A stretch of DNA of 64,000 nucleotides from CAMLIZ01 sp040758375 (GCA_040758375.1 JBFLWE010000004.1:47887-111886), one strand, 5' to 3'; shown: positions 36,240-47,133, counted from the stretch's first letter. A program made the numbers and translations. Notes: generated by a model from the sequence alone, not told the origin.

Positions 36240-36770
36240 TCAGTGCTTGTGGCCGGTGTGGCCTTCGGTCTTGGCGGCGTTCTTGGCCGACGCCTTGGCG
36301 CCCGCCACGGTGACAGCGCCCTTCATGCCCGCGTCGTAGTGCCCGGGCTGCAGGCAACCGATGTGCACGGTGCCGGCCTTGGTGAACTGCCACACCACCT
36401 CGCCGGTCTTGCCCGGGGCCACCGTGACCATGTTGGGGTCGGCATGCTCCATCTCCGGGAACTTCTTCATCTGCTCGTAGTGCTCCTTCAGCTCCTTTTC
36501 GGAGCCAAGCACGAACTCGTGCTTCAACTGGCCCACGTTCTTGACGACGAAGCGGATGGTCTCGCCCTGCTTCACGTTCACGCTCGATGGGCTGAAGCGC
36601 ATGTCGTCGGTCATCGCCACCTCGATGGTGCGGTTTGCCTTGGCGGCCTCGCCGGGTTGACCAATCGAGGCACCATGCCCGCTGTCGCCGTGGCCGTGCG
36701 CATGATTGCCGGCCGCGGCGGCCGCCAGCGACCAGGCGAGCAAGGCGGCGGAAGTCAGATGTCGTTTCAT
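36240..36770 (-). CDS. Periplasmic cupredoxin
   Basis: A 176-residue blue-copper-type protein with a signal peptide and a His-rich start (NHAHGHGDSGHGAS). The cupredoxin fold follows: MRFSPSSVNVKQGETIRFVV, KNVGQLKHEFVLG with the first His ligand, and GTVHIGCLQPGHYDAGMKG with the Cys, His and Met ligands in azurin-like spacing. It ends in a GHTGHKH tail. AAAGGA precedes the ATG. It lies between the CusF-like gene and the oxidase, so it may pass electrons or copper to the oxidase. Confidence 0.9.
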   Translation of the reverse strand: MKRHLTSAALLAWSLAAAAAGNHAHGHGDSGHGASIGQPGEAAKANRTIEVAMTDDMRFSPSSVNVKQGETIRFVVKNVGQLKHEFVLGSEKELKEHYEQMKKFPEMEHADPNMVTVAPGKTGEVVWQFTKAGTVHIGCLQPGHYDAGMKGAVTVAGAKASAKNAAKTEGHTGHKH

Positions 36771-36799
36771 GAGGATCCTTTTCAAGGCAGGACAGTGCT

Positions 36800-38209
36800 T
36801 CAATGGCCGGTGTGGCCGTTCGGTTTACGCGCTTTTACTTCCACGTCACGCGCGGGCTTGCGGCGCGAGGGCATCGACTGGCCGCCCTCCGCGGCAAAAC
36901 GTGCAGGCTCGGCGAGTGCGCCGGTCCACTCGAAGGCGTTGGTGCCCGGTGGGTGCTGGTACCAGCCAGGGTTCTTGTAGTCGCCCGGCTTCTGGTCGCG
37001 GCGAACCTTCAGCACGGTAAACATGCCGCCCATCTCCACCGAGCCGAAGGGGCCCTGTCCGCCCATCATCGGCACCGTGTTGTCGGGAATGGGCATCTCC
37101 ATCTCGGTCATGTCCCCCATGCCGCGCTCGCCCATCACCATGTAGTCCGGGATCACGTTGGTGATCTCGCGCACCACGTCGCGGTGGTCCACGCCGATCA
37201 TCGTGGGCACGTCGTGGCCCATGGCGTTCATCGTGTGGTGGCTCTTGTGGCAGTGGAACGCCCAGTCGCCCTCTTCGTCGGCCACGAACTCGATCTGCCG
37301 CATCTGGCCCACCGCCACGTCGGTGGTCACCTCGTGCCAGCGGGTGGACTTGGGCGTGGGGCCACCGTCGGTGCCGGTGACGAGGAACTCGTGCCCGTGC
37401 AGGTGGATCGGGTGGTTGGTCATCGTGAGGTTGCCGATGCGGATGCGCACCTTGTCGCCCTTGCGCACGTTCATCGAGTCGATGCCCGGGAACACGCGGC
37501 TGTTGAAGGCAAACAGGTTGAAGTCGAGCATCGTCATGATGCGGGGCGTGTAGCTGCCCGGCTCGATGTCGAAGCTGTTGAGCAGGAAGCAGAAGTCGCG
37601 CTGCACCTCGTCGATCAGCGGGTGCTTCTGCCTGGGGTGCGTGACCCAGAAGCCCATCATGCCCATGGCCATCTGCGTCATCTCGTCGGCATGCGGGTGG
37701 TACATGAAGGTGCCGGGCCGGCGCGCGACGAACTCGTAGACGAAGGTCTTGCCCGCCTCGATGGCCGGCTGCGTGAGGCCGGCCACGCCGTCCATGCCGT
37801 TGGGCAGGCGCTGGCCGTGCCAGTGGATGCTGGTGCGCTCGGGCAGCCTGTTGGTCACGAAGATGCGCACGCGGTCGCCTTCCACCACCTCGATGGTGGG
37901 TCCGGGCGACTGGCCGTTGTAGCCCCACAGGTGGGCCTTGAAGCCGGGTGCCATCTCGCGCACCACGGGCTCGGCCACCAGGTGGAACTCCTTCACGCCG
38001 TTGTTCATGCGCCAGGGCAGCGTCCAGCCGTTGAGGGTGACCACGGGGTTGTAGGGGCGGCCCGACTCGGGCACCAGCGGCGGCATGGTGTCGGGCTTGG
38101 CCTGGATCACCGGCTCGGGCAAGGCGGCCATGGCCACCTTGCTCACGCCGGCCGCGGCCACGCCCAGGCTCGCGCTGCCGAGCAGGAATTTGCGTCGATT
38201 CGTCGTCAT
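36800..38209 (-). CDS. Multicopper oxidase (CopA/CueO-type cuproxidase)
   Basis: A 469-residue periplasmic oxidase with a Tat signal (TTNRRKFLLGSASLGVAAAG). The copper motifs are complete: HWHG near residue 126, HPHADEM, HPIHLHGHEF and HCHKSHHTMNAMGH near 317. A Met-rich C-terminal region (MGDMTEMEMPIPDNTVPMMG) resembles the Cu(I) sites of cuprous oxidases. It should oxidise toxic Cu(I) to Cu(II) in the periplasm. It is shorter than plasmid-type CopA (about 600 residues). It sits in a run with the outer-membrane factor, cupredoxin and CusF-like genes. Confidence 0.93.
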   Translation of the reverse strand: MTTNRRKFLLGSASLGVAAAGVSKVAMAALPEPVIQAKPDTMPPLVPESGRPYNPVVTLNGWTLPWRMNNGVKEFHLVAEPVVREMAPGFKAHLWGYNGQSPGPTIEVVEGDRVRIFVTNRLPERTSIHWHGQRLPNGMDGVAGLTQPAIEAGKTFVYEFVARRPGTFMYHPHADEMTQMAMGMMGFWVTHPRQKHPLIDEVQRDFCFLLNSFDIEPGSYTPRIMTMLDFNLFAFNSRVFPGIDSMNVRKGDKVRIRIGNLTMTNHPIHLHGHEFLVTGTDGGPTPKSTRWHEVTTDVAVGQMRQIEFVADEEGDWAFHCHKSHHTMNAMGHDVPTMIGVDHRDVVREITNVIPDYMVMGERGMGDMTEMEMPIPDNTVPMMGGQGPFGSVEMGGMFTVLKVRRDQKPGDYKNPGWYQHPPGTNAFEWTGALAEPARFAAEGGQSMPSRRKPARDVEVKARKPNGHTGH

Positions 38210-38240
38210 GGTGTGTGAGGTGTGGGGTTCGTGCGAAGCT

Positions 38241-39662
38241 TCAATGGCCGCCTTGGCGCCCGCCGCTGCCAACGGAAGGCGCAGCCAGGGCTTGCGCACC
38301 AGTGGGCTTGCCGACCATGGTGGCCTGCAGCGCCGCGTCGGCCAGCCAGAAGTCGCGCTGCGCCTCGATGGCCTGCACGACGCTGGCGATCTGCTCGCGT
38401 GCGTCGGCCAGCAGTTCGAACACGCCGATCAACATGCCGTTGTAGCGAAGCACGTTCTCCTCGGCGATGGTCTTGCGCAGCGGCACCACCTCGTCGCGGT
38501 AGTGGCGTGCCAGGTCGTAGGCCGTGCGGTAGGCGCTGTAGTCTTCGCGCACCTGCGAGGCTGCATCCACCGACACCTGTGCGGCGCGGTGGAGCATGGC
38601 CATGTAGGTGGCCTCGGCACGCGAGCGCCCGGCGTCACCGAAGTCGAAGATCGGCAACGGCACGTCGAGGTCATAGCCCTTCTGGGACGGCAGGCCCGTT
38701 TCGCTGTTGCGCTGCACGCCGAACTCCAGCCCGTTGACCACGCTGGTCACGCGCGTGAGGCCCAGGCCGCGCGCATGAAACTCCAAGTTGGCGCGGGCCA
38801 GGCGCACGTCCAGCCGCTGCTCCAGCGCTGCCTTGGCCAGCAGGGTTTCGTCCCGGGGCGCCGTGGGCAGGTCCGGCAGCCGGTCGGGCAGTGTCAGCCG
38901 GGCCGCCTGCTCGGCGTTCAGCCCCAGCGCGCGCACCAAGGCCTCGCGGCTGCTGTGCGCTGCGTGGCGTGCCCGCGCGAGCTGCGCCACCGATTCGGCC
39001 GCGAAGGCCTGCTCGCGCGCGCGCTGCAGCTTGCTGAAGTTGCCCACGGCCTGCATGCGGCGGGCCAGTTCGGCACTGGCATCGGCCGCGCGCTTGACCT
39101 GCTCGAAGTACGCCACCGACTGCTGCGCCGCCACGGCGTTGACCCACGCGGTGCGCGCTTCGTTTGCAGCTTGCACCACCTGGCCGGCCAGTGCCAGGCG
39201 GGTGGCTTCCTGCTGGTGGGCAGACATGCGCAAACGCGCGGGCAGCAGCAGGATGTCCAGCACCGAGAAGCTGAGCACGCGGCCGATCTCCAGCTCGCGC
39301 TCGTCGCCCGCGCCGCGCACCGCCCGCTCGAAGGCGAACACCGGGTTGGGCAGGCGTGCCGATTGCGTGGCCGCAGCGGAGGCTGCCGCCGACTCGTACA
39401 ACATCGCCTGCAGTGCCGGGCTGTAGGCCAGCGCGATGCGCACCGCGTCGTCGGCCGCCAGGGGCTTGTCGAGCAGCTGGTTCACTCGGCTTTCGGCCTG
39501 GCGGCGGGCCTCGTCGGTGGTGAGCCATTGCAGGTCGGCGCCCAGTCGCTCACGGCTCAAGTGCTGCGCGGCGCCGAAGTTGTCGTTGATGGCCGTGCTG
39601 GCGCAGCCGCCCAGCGCGAGCGCGGCTGCCAGGACGACGAGCGTTGGTCTTTTCTTCATCAT
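38241..39662 (-). CDS. TolC-family outer membrane factor lipoprotein
   Basis: A 473-residue OEP-family protein with a lipobox (ALALGGCAST near residue 20), two long helical regions and the conserved SETGLPSQKGYDLDVPLPIF barrel strand. It differs from the CusC of the island by its lipid anchor and sequence. No adaptor or RND pump is coded beside it, so it may serve CusBA or export copper-loaded periplasmic proteins. The ATG at 39662 overlaps the previous stop (ATGA); ATG at 39659 is the alternative. Confidence 0.88.
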   Translation of the reverse strand: MMKKRPTLVVLAAALALGGCASTAINDNFGAAQHLSRERLGADLQWLTTDEARRQAESRVNQLLDKPLAADDAVRIALAYSPALQAMLYESAAASAAATQSARLPNPVFAFERAVRGAGDERELEIGRVLSFSVLDILLLPARLRMSAHQQEATRLALAGQVVQAANEARTAWVNAVAAQQSVAYFEQVKRAADASAELARRMQAVGNFSKLQRAREQAFAAESVAQLARARHAAHSSREALVRALGLNAEQAARLTLPDRLPDLPTAPRDETLLAKAALEQRLDVRLARANLEFHARGLGLTRVTSVVNGLEFGVQRNSETGLPSQKGYDLDVPLPIFDFGDAGRSRAEATYMAMLHRAAQVSVDAASQVREDYSAYRTAYDLARHYRDEVVPLRKTIAEENVLRYNGMLIGVFELLADAREQIASVVQAIEAQRDFWLADAALQATMVGKPTGAQALAAPSVGSGGRQGGH

Positions 39663-39976
39663 GGGTGCTTGTGTCCTGAGTGGCCGCCTGCGGGTGCGCC
39701 GGATGCTGCGCGCGCCGGAGCGGCTGGCGCGCGCTGCGCGGGCTCGCTGGCCTCGCGCGCATACGCCTGCCAGCCGCCGATTCGGTGCACCAGCTCGTTG
39801 GCTTGCTGCCAGGAGCCCACGGCCTGGTCCTGGTATCTGCGGTAGCCCTCGAAGGCTGACGTGTACGCGGGTGCAGAGGCTTTGGGCGACGGCGCGGGCG
39901 CGTTCTGCGCCCAGGCGGCGGGCCCGGTGGTGGCAAGCAGCAAGGCAAACGCCGCTGCGCTGGATGGGAATGACAT
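39659..39976 (-). CDS. Small exported protein of unknown function
   Basis: A 105-residue protein with a signal peptide (AAAFALLLATTGPAAWAQ), a central helix (YTSAFEGYRRYQDQAVGSWQ then ANELVHRIGGWQAYAREA) and a His-containing tail (GGHSGHKHP). Similar short proteins are found next to copper-type outer-membrane factors. The ribosome site GAGGAG supports the start. Likely periplasmic; role unknown. Confidence 0.78.
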   Translation of the reverse strand: MSFPSSAAAFALLLATTGPAAWAQNAPAPSPKASAPAYTSAFEGYRRYQDQAVGSWQQANELVHRIGGWQAYAREASEPAQRAPAAPARAASGAPAGGHSGHKHP

Positions 39977-40073
39977 GGAACTCCTCGCGTAGAGGTGCCG
40001 CAAGCACGGTGCCTGCGGGGGTTGCTCAGGGCGCGGTCGGCGCCACAGCGCCGCGCGTCCCAACGACGCTTGT

Positions 40074-40502
40074 CTAGGCGATGAGGATTCGAGGCGGCGG
40101 TTCGACGCCGCCGGTCAGGAACACGGCCTGCGCATCCGGCACGCTGTGTGCCACGAAGCGGGCCACGTCTTCGGTCGTGAACGCGGGCACGCTGGCGGGC
40201 AGCGCCGCCGTCACGCAGCAGGCAGCGCAAGCGCTGCACTTGAACTTGGCCAGCGCGTGCAAGCTGCCGGGGCCGGCCGTTGCGTCCCGGTCCGCCGCGG
40301 AGGCGGCGGCTTCATGCTGATGGGCGCTGCGCTCGTGGACAGCAGCCTCTTGCTGGTGGTGGTGGCCTTGAGCCTGGACCTGCGCGCCGGCCATGCGGTG
40401 ATGGCTCGGCCCACAGGCCAGCATCGTGGCGGCGGCCCAGCCCTGCAGCGGCAGCGCCGCCGCCAGCAGCAGAACCAGAACAGCGCGAAGCCAGGATCGC
40501 AT
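40074..40502 (-). CDS. Exported His/Cys-rich protein, DUF2946-like
   Basis: A 142-residue protein with an N-terminal hydrophobic segment (AVLVLLLAAALPLQGWA), a His/Gln-rich stretch (GHHHQQEAAVHERSAHQHE) and a cysteine cluster KFKCSACAACC near residue 90. The arrangement resembles DUF2946-type proteins of copper clusters. It opens the minus-strand run of periplasmic copper genes. Probably periplasmic and metal-binding; function unproven. Confidence 0.72.
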   Translation of the reverse strand: MRSWLRAVLVLLLAAALPLQGWAAATMLACGPSHHRMAGAQVQAQGHHHQQEAAVHERSAHQHEAAASAADRDATAGPGSLHALAKFKCSACAACCVTAALPASVPAFTTEDVARFVAHSVPDAQAVFLTGGVEPPPRILIA

Positions 40503-40584
40503 GCGCGCAAGTGTAGTTGACGACGCTCAAGCAGCACAGACCCGCCATGCCTCGTGGGGCAACAAGGCGTGACGGGTTCATGGT

Positions 40585-40920
40585 TCAGCGCTCGCCGTCG
40601 AACACCAGGCCGATCTCGCCGGTGACGACGCGGTAGTTCCGGGCCGGCAGCGCCTGCGAGGTGCCCGAGGCTCCGACGGCCTCGGGATAGTCGGGATCTT
40701 CTCCCGGTTCCATCAAGGCGCCGTCTGCGCGGGCCTGCCGGGTCTCTTGCTTCACCTGTGCGCGCGACACCTGGCTCACGATCGCATGCGCCGGGTGATA
40801 CACCACGCCGGCCTCGTTGTTGGCGGGCGCGAACTCGTCGTCCGCAAGGGCGACAGTGCTCGTCAATGACGCGACGGCCAGCGCGGCCGCGGCGGAATAG
40901 GTACGGATCGACGACTTCAT
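40585..40920 (-). CDS. DUF4148 family exported protein
   Basis: A 111-residue protein with a signal peptide (AAAALAVASLTSTVALA) and the DUF4148 hallmark SRAQVKQETRQARADGAL. The family is nearly restricted to Burkholderiales, often as multiple copies, and has no known function. GGAGG precedes the ATG. It is divergent from the two-component regulator genes and may respond to it. Confidence 0.85.
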   Translation of the reverse strand: MKSSIRTYSAAAALAVASLTSTVALADDEFAPANNEAGVVYHPAHAIVSQVSRAQVKQETRQARADGALMEPGEDPDYPEAVGASGTSQALPARNYRVVTGEIGLVFDGER

Positions 40921-41082
40921 GGTGAACCTCCATTGCTCGACAACTGCCGGCGACTGCACCGGCGCCATGGAGAGCACTTTAGGAACGGGCCCGCGTCGGC
41001 GGCCTGACTGCCGGATTACGTTTTCGTCATCCTCGGCCCGAAGGCTTGTCGCAGCGCCAGCCCTCGTGGCCCAATGGCGGCC

Positions 41083-41757
41083 ATGAAAATCCTGCTGATC
41101 GAAGACGAACTGCGTGCAGCGGCCTACCTGCAGCAGGGCCTCGCCGAGAACGGCTACGCGGTCGAGGTGGCCCGCAATGGCGCTGACGGGCTGCACGCTG
41201 CGATCAATGGCGACCATGACCTGGTGGTGCTCGACGTCATGCTGCCGGGCATCGACGGCTTTGCGGTGCTGTCGGCGTTGCGCAGCGCAAAGCAGACACC
41301 GGTGCTCATGCTCACTGCGCGCGGCCGCACGGACGACAAGGTCAAGGGCTTCGACTTGGGCGCCGACGACTACCTGGTCAAGCCCTTCCAGTTCCCAGAG
41401 CTGCTGGCGCGGGTGCGTGCCTTGCTCAAGCGCGGCCACAAGACCGCCTCGGACGACGTGCTGCGCGTGGCCGACCTGGAGCTTGACGTGATCAGGCACC
41501 GGGCCACGCGCGCCGGCCAGCGCATCGACCTGTCGGCCAAGGAGTTTGCGCTGCTCGCGTTGCTGGTTCGAAGGGCCGGCGAAGTGCTTTCGCGCACGCA
41601 GATCGCCTCGATGGTGTGGGACATCAACTTCGATTCCGACACCAACGTGGTGGAAGTGGCGGTACGCAGACTGCGCGCAAAGATCGACGATCCCTTTCCG
41701 TCGAAGCTGATCCACACCGTGCGTGGCGTGGGCTACGTGCTCGAGCAGCGCACATGA
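41083..41757 (+). CDS. cusR: CusR-like response regulator (OmpR family)
   Basis: A 224-residue regulator. The receiver domain has the acidic pocket (IEDE), phospho-Asp in VVLDVMLPG near residue 51, Thr in MLTARG and Lys in VKPFQF. The winged-helix DNA-binding domain (residues 125-224) ends TVRGVGYVLEQR. An ATG three codons earlier (41074) is possible. It overlaps the sensor kinase by ATGA. Likely controls the cus and copper-oxidase operons in response to periplasmic copper, judged from the neighbours. Confidence 0.92.
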   Translation: MKILLIEDELRAAAYLQQGLAENGYAVEVARNGADGLHAAINGDHDLVVLDVMLPGIDGFAVLSALRSAKQTPVLMLTARGRTDDKVKGFDLGADDYLVKPFQFPELLARVRALLKRGHKTASDDVLRVADLELDVIRHRATRAGQRIDLSAKEFALLALLVRRAGEVLSRTQIASMVWDINFDSDTNVVEVAVRRLRAKIDDPFPSKLIHTVRGVGYVLEQRT

Positions 41758-43136
41758 AGGCGGGCAGCCTGTCGCTGCGACTGGCGCTGGCGGTGGGCGT
41801 CTTGGGCCTGCTTCAGGCGGCGGCAGTGCTGGCGTTCTCCTACTTCACGCTGGCGAACGAGTTGGAGGACCAGCAGCGCACGGTGTTGCGTGACAAGGCC
41901 GAGCACGCTCGGCATCTGGCGAGCAAACTCGCTGACGGCGAAGCGCTGCGCGCTTCTGCCACCCAGTTCGCCGAGCTGGTGGCGGGCCACGAGGAGCTTC
42001 ACCTTGTGGTGGCACGCGAAGGTGCCGAGACACCCTGGGTGTCGTTCAGCCCCGAGGCGGCAGAGTCGCTGCAGCGGCTGCGGCGCGACACCTGGGGCAG
42101 CGACGCCTTCCTCGAATGGCAGACGCGGCGGCAGGGCATGCCCATGCTCTCGCTGGCCACCGCGGCGCAAACACGCGACGGCACCAGCTATGCCATCGCG
42201 CTCAGCGCCAACCGCAGCGAGGACATGCGGCTGCTCAAGCGCCTGCTGCTCACGTCCCTGGGGGCGGCGCCAGTGGCGCTGGCGCTGGTGAGCTTGGGCG
42301 CAGTGGCGCTGGTACGGCTGGGCCTGCGTCCCCTGGACCGCTTCAGCCGCGCGGCGGCTCACATCTCGGCACATGACCTCTCCACCCGCATCGCCCCCGC
42401 AGGGCTGCCCGCGGAGCTGGGCAGCCTGTGCACTGCGTTCAATGCCATGCTTGACCGGCTGGACGCCGGCGTGCGGCGGCTCTCGGAGTTTTCGAGCGAC
42501 CTGGCGCATGAGCTGCGCACGCCCATCTCCACCCTGCTCGGACGCACGCAAGTGGCGCTGTCTCAGCCACGTTCGCACGACGACCTGTTGGAGGTGCTGG
42601 AAGGCAACGTCGAAGAGCTCCAGCGGCTGTCGCGCCTGGTGGACGACATGCTGTTCCTGGCGCAAGCCGACGACGCGCGTGCGGTGCTCTCGCCGGAGAC
42701 GCTGGATCTGGGCGAAGAGGCGCGCAAGCTGGCGGAGTTTCTGGAGCTCATGGCGCACGAACGCGGCATCGCGATCGAGGTGTCGGGGGCCGCTCCCGTC
42801 CGCGCAGACCGTGAGCACTTGCGACGCGCCATCATCAACCTCGTTTCAAACGCCCTGCGCCACGCGCGCCGCGGGTCTTCGGTGCGCGTGTCCGCCAGGC
42901 TCGAGGCCGTGGAGGCCTGCGTGGAGGTGGCCAACGAGGGCACCCCGATCAGGCCCGAGCACCTGCCGCGACTGTTCGACCGCTTCTACCGCGTGGACGA
43001 CTCACGCAACCGCGAATCCGGCGGCGCCGGACTGGGGCTGGCAATCGTCAAAGCCATCATGGATTTGCACCGCGGCAGCGTGCAGGTGCAAAGCGACGCA
43101 TCGGGCACGCGCTTCACGTTGCGCTTTCCGCGCTAA
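41754..43136 (+). CDS. cusS: CusS-like sensor histidine kinase
   Basis: A 460-residue membrane kinase with two helices (about 8-30 and 160-185) around a 130-residue periplasmic sensor, a HAMP domain, the H-box FSSDLAHELRTPISTLLGR near residue 250, N-box INLVSNALRHARRGS and G-box GGAGLGLAIVKAI. The overall length and pairing suit heavy-metal sensor kinases. The 3' end overlaps the DUF411 gene tail by four bases, in convergent orientation. Confidence 0.92.
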   Translation: MKAGSLSLRLALAVGVLGLLQAAAVLAFSYFTLANELEDQQRTVLRDKAEHARHLASKLADGEALRASATQFAELVAGHEELHLVVAREGAETPWVSFSPEAAESLQRLRRDTWGSDAFLEWQTRRQGMPMLSLATAAQTRDGTSYAIALSANRSEDMRLLKRLLLTSLGAAPVALALVSLGAVALVRLGLRPLDRFSRAAAHISAHDLSTRIAPAGLPAELGSLCTAFNAMLDRLDAGVRRLSEFSSDLAHELRTPISTLLGRTQVALSQPRSHDDLLEVLEGNVEELQRLSRLVDDMLFLAQADDARAVLSPETLDLGEEARKLAEFLELMAHERGIAIEVSGAAPVRADREHLRRAIINLVSNALRHARRGSSVRVSARLEAVEACVEVANEGTPIRPEHLPRLFDRFYRVDDSRNRESGGAGLGLAIVKAIMDLHRGSVQVQSDASGTRFTLRFPR

Positions 43137-43591
43137 GACTTGGGGTAGCTCGCGAACACCTTCTCGCGCCCGTTCTTGTCAATCAGGAGCACGTGGTACG
43201 GGTCCTGCCGCGAGCCCACCTCCATGCCTGGCGAGCCCGGCGGCATGCCCGGCACGGCCAGGCCCAGGGCGGTGGGTTTCAGCGCCAACAGCCGCTTCAC
43301 TTCGGCCGCGGGCACGTGGCCCTCGACCACGTAGCCGGCCACCGTGGCAGTGTGGCAGCTGCCGAACGCATCGGGCATGCCCAGCCGCTTGCGCGCGGCG
43401 GTGGTGTCGTCCACCACGGTTACCTTCACCGCGAAGCCCGCGGCCTTGAGGTGCTCGACCCAGGCACCGCAGCAGCCGCAGTACGCGCTCTTGAACACCT
43501 CCACGGGGGGCAGGCCGGGCGCGGCCCACGCGGGCAAGGTGCCGAGCACCGAGGTGCCGATCAGGGCCGACAGAAGGTTGCGACGGTTCAT
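43133..43591 (-). CDS. DUF411 family exported metal-binding protein
   Basis: A 152-residue protein with a signal peptide (LLSALIGTSVLGTLPAWA) and the DUF411 core: VFKSAYCGCCGAWVEHLKAA near residue 33, MPDAFGSCHTATV and YVVEGHVPAAEVKRLL. DUF411 proteins are periplasmic and occur with copper resistance genes. The MerR-type promoter at 43623-43653 reads straight into it, so it is likely induced by CueR with copper. Confidence 0.9.
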   Translation of the reverse strand: MNRRNLLSALIGTSVLGTLPAWAAPGLPPVEVFKSAYCGCCGAWVEHLKAAGFAVKVTVVDDTTAARKRLGMPDAFGSCHTATVAGYVVEGHVPAAEVKRLLALKPTALGLAVPGMPPGSPGMEVGSRQDPYHVLLIDKNGREKVFASYPKS

Positions 43592-43622
43592 GGATGGGCT
43601 CTTTGCTGTTTGCTGCTGGATG

Positions 43623-43653
43623 ACGCTAAACCTTGCCCCCATGGCAAGGTCAA
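43623..43653 (-). promoter_or_regulatory. MerR/CueR-type promoter and operator for the DUF411 gene
   Basis: On the minus strand TTGACC (43653-43648) and TAGCGT (43628-43623) are separated by 19 bases, the over-long spacer typical of MerR-family promoters. Within it ACCTTGCC and GGCAAGGT form a perfect 8-base dyad around a 5-base centre, closely following the E. coli copA operator. The gene's ATG is 32 bases downstream. Confidence 0.75.
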
Positions 43654-43703
43654 TGGGGTTCGACCGGCTGCTGCCCGGCGCCAGACGGCGCTAGAGTGCC
43701 CGC

Positions 43704-44105
43704 ATGCAGCAAACGCCTTCTTTGTGGGTCGCCGCCGCGGCCGCAGCCATCGCCTTCTCCGAGCCCGCCCGGGCCGAATTGGTTCCCGTCGCCTGGGATT
43801 CTGCGGGCCAGTTCGCCAAGGAAATCAGCATCGCCCCGGGAAAATTCGTCGAGCTGTGCGAAAAGCTGCCGGCCGGCGCCAAGGTGGCCTGGCGCTTCGA
43901 GGCCGCGGCGCCGCTGAACTTCAACATCCACTACCACGAGGGCCAGGAGGTGCGCTTCCCAGCCAAGCGGGAGCAGGTGGGCGCCGGCGAAGGCACGCTG
44001 GAGGCTCCCGTCGCGCAGGACTATTGCTGGATGTGGACCAACAAGGCCGCGGCGCAGACCCGGCTGACCCTGCAACTCAAGCGTTCTGCGCCAGCGCCTC
44101 GATGA
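43704..44105 (+). CDS. Exported protein of unknown function
   Basis: A 133-residue protein with a signal peptide (VAAAAAAIAFSEPARA) and a single small domain: FVELCEKLPAGAKVAWRFEA, FNIHYHEGQEVRFPAK and QDYCWMWTNKA. The pattern of a His pair and two cysteines in a beta-rich fold could bind metal. No family recognised. Its 3' end overlaps the end of cueR by 29 bases in convergent orientation. Confidence 0.75.
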   Translation: MQQTPSLWVAAAAAAIAFSEPARAELVPVAWDSAGQFAKEISIAPGKFVELCEKLPAGAKVAWRFEAAAPLNFNIHYHEGQEVRFPAKREQVGAGEGTLEAPVAQDYCWMWTNKAAAQTRLTLQLKRSAPAPR

Positions 44106-44471
44106 TGGGGCAGTCGGGGCGTTCGTCCCCGGCGCAGCAGTGCACCAGGTGCTGCAGCGTGGCCTTCATGGCCTGCAGCTCCTGCAGCTTCTGCTCCAGC
44201 TCGGCGATGTGGGCCTGCGCCAGCGCCTTGACCTGTCGGCTGGGGCGGCGCCGGTTCTGCCACAGGCCCAGCAGCTCGCGGATCTGCTCGATCGAGAACC
44301 CCAGGTCGCGCGAGTGCCGGATGAAGCGCAGCATGTGCACGTCCTTGTCGGTGTACTGCCGGTAGCCCGAGTCGGTGCGGCTGGCCTCGGGGAACAAGCC
44401 CACGCTTTCGTAGTGGCGGATCATCTTGGCCGAGATGCCCGAGGCCTTGGCGGCCTGTCCGATGTTCATGC

Positions 44472-44475
<4 letters not shown>
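44077..44475 (-). CDS. cueR: CueR-type copper-responsive MerR regulator
   Basis: A 132-residue regulator. The winged helix-turn-helix opens MNIGQAAKASGISAKMIRHY and GYRQYTDKDVHMLRFI, then a dimerisation helix, and the metal loop near the C-terminus contains CAGDERPDC, the C-x7-C of Cu(I)-sensing CueR. ATG at 44475 overlaps the copA stop (ATGA); 44469 is an alternative. It should activate the 19-base-spacer promoters found before copA, copZ and the DUF411 gene. Confidence 0.94.
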
Positions 44476-46697
<2,222 letters not shown>

Positions 46698-46735
46698 GGC
46701 GTACCTCGGATGCGGATCTCACATGGCGTGAACGC

Positions 46736-46766
46736 ATCTTCAACCTTCCCACATTGTCAACGTCAA
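46736..46766 (-). promoter_or_regulatory. CueR-type promoter of copA-cueR
   Basis: On the minus strand TTGACG (46766-46761), a 19-base spacer, then GAAGAT (46741-46736). The spacer holds the conserved right half-site GGGAAGGT and a weaker left half. It aligns base for base with the copZ promoter on the other strand. Confidence 0.7.
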
Positions 46767-46817
46767 GCACTGCGCCGGAAAATTCCCACCATGAGAAGGG
46801 GCATTCTGGCAGCCGTG

Positions 46818-46848
46818 TTGACATTACCAACATGGAAAGGTTGACAGT
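46818..46848 (+). promoter_or_regulatory. CueR-type promoter of copZ
   Basis: TTGACA (46818-46823), a 19-base spacer and GACAGT (46843-46848). ACATTACC and GGAAAGGT form the operator dyad with two mismatches around five bases. The copZ start is about 35 bases downstream. Together with the opposite promoter it makes a divergent CueR control region. Confidence 0.7.
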
Positions 46849-46883
46849 GGCTTCCACACTGACTTCCTCCAATGGAGAACCTC

Positions 46884-47090
46884 ATGATTGCCTTCGAAGT
46901 GAACGACATGACCTGCGGCCATTGCGTGAGCACCATCACCAAGGCGGTGAAGGCGGCCGACCAGGACGCCAAGGTCGAAATCGATCTGGGCAAGCACCTG
47001 GTGTGCATCGAGCCGCGGGCTGCGGATGCCGACGAACTGCGCGAAGCGATCCAGGAAGCCGGCTATACGCCGGTGCCCGTGGGCGCGTGA
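46884..47090 (+). CDS. copZ: Copper chaperone CopZ
   Basis: A 68-residue single HMA domain: MIAFEVNDMTCGHCVSTITK holds the Cu(I) site CGHC, and the end reads REAIQEAGYTPVPV. The ATG at 46884 has GGAG seven bases upstream; an in-frame ATG at 46872 overlaps that ribosome site and is less likely. It carries Cu(I) to CopA and probably to CueR. Transcribed divergently from copA. Confidence 0.93.
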   Translation: MIAFEVNDMTCGHCVSTITKAVKAADQDAKVEIDLGKHLVCIEPRAADADELREAIQEAGYTPVPVGA

Positions 47091-47102
47091 CGCCTGCAGC
47101 GC

Positions 47103-47133
47103 GCAAGCGGCGGCTACCATAGCCGCCGCTTGC
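47103..47133 (+). terminator. Perfect 13-bp inverted repeat between copZ and ktrB
   Basis: GCAAGCGGCGGCT and AGCCGCCGCTTGC are exact complements around the loop ACCAT, starting 12 bases after the copZ stop. There is no T-run. The 3' arm contains the TTG start of the potassium channel gene, so the hairpin could end copZ transcription or hide that start codon in the mRNA. Confidence 0.65.
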
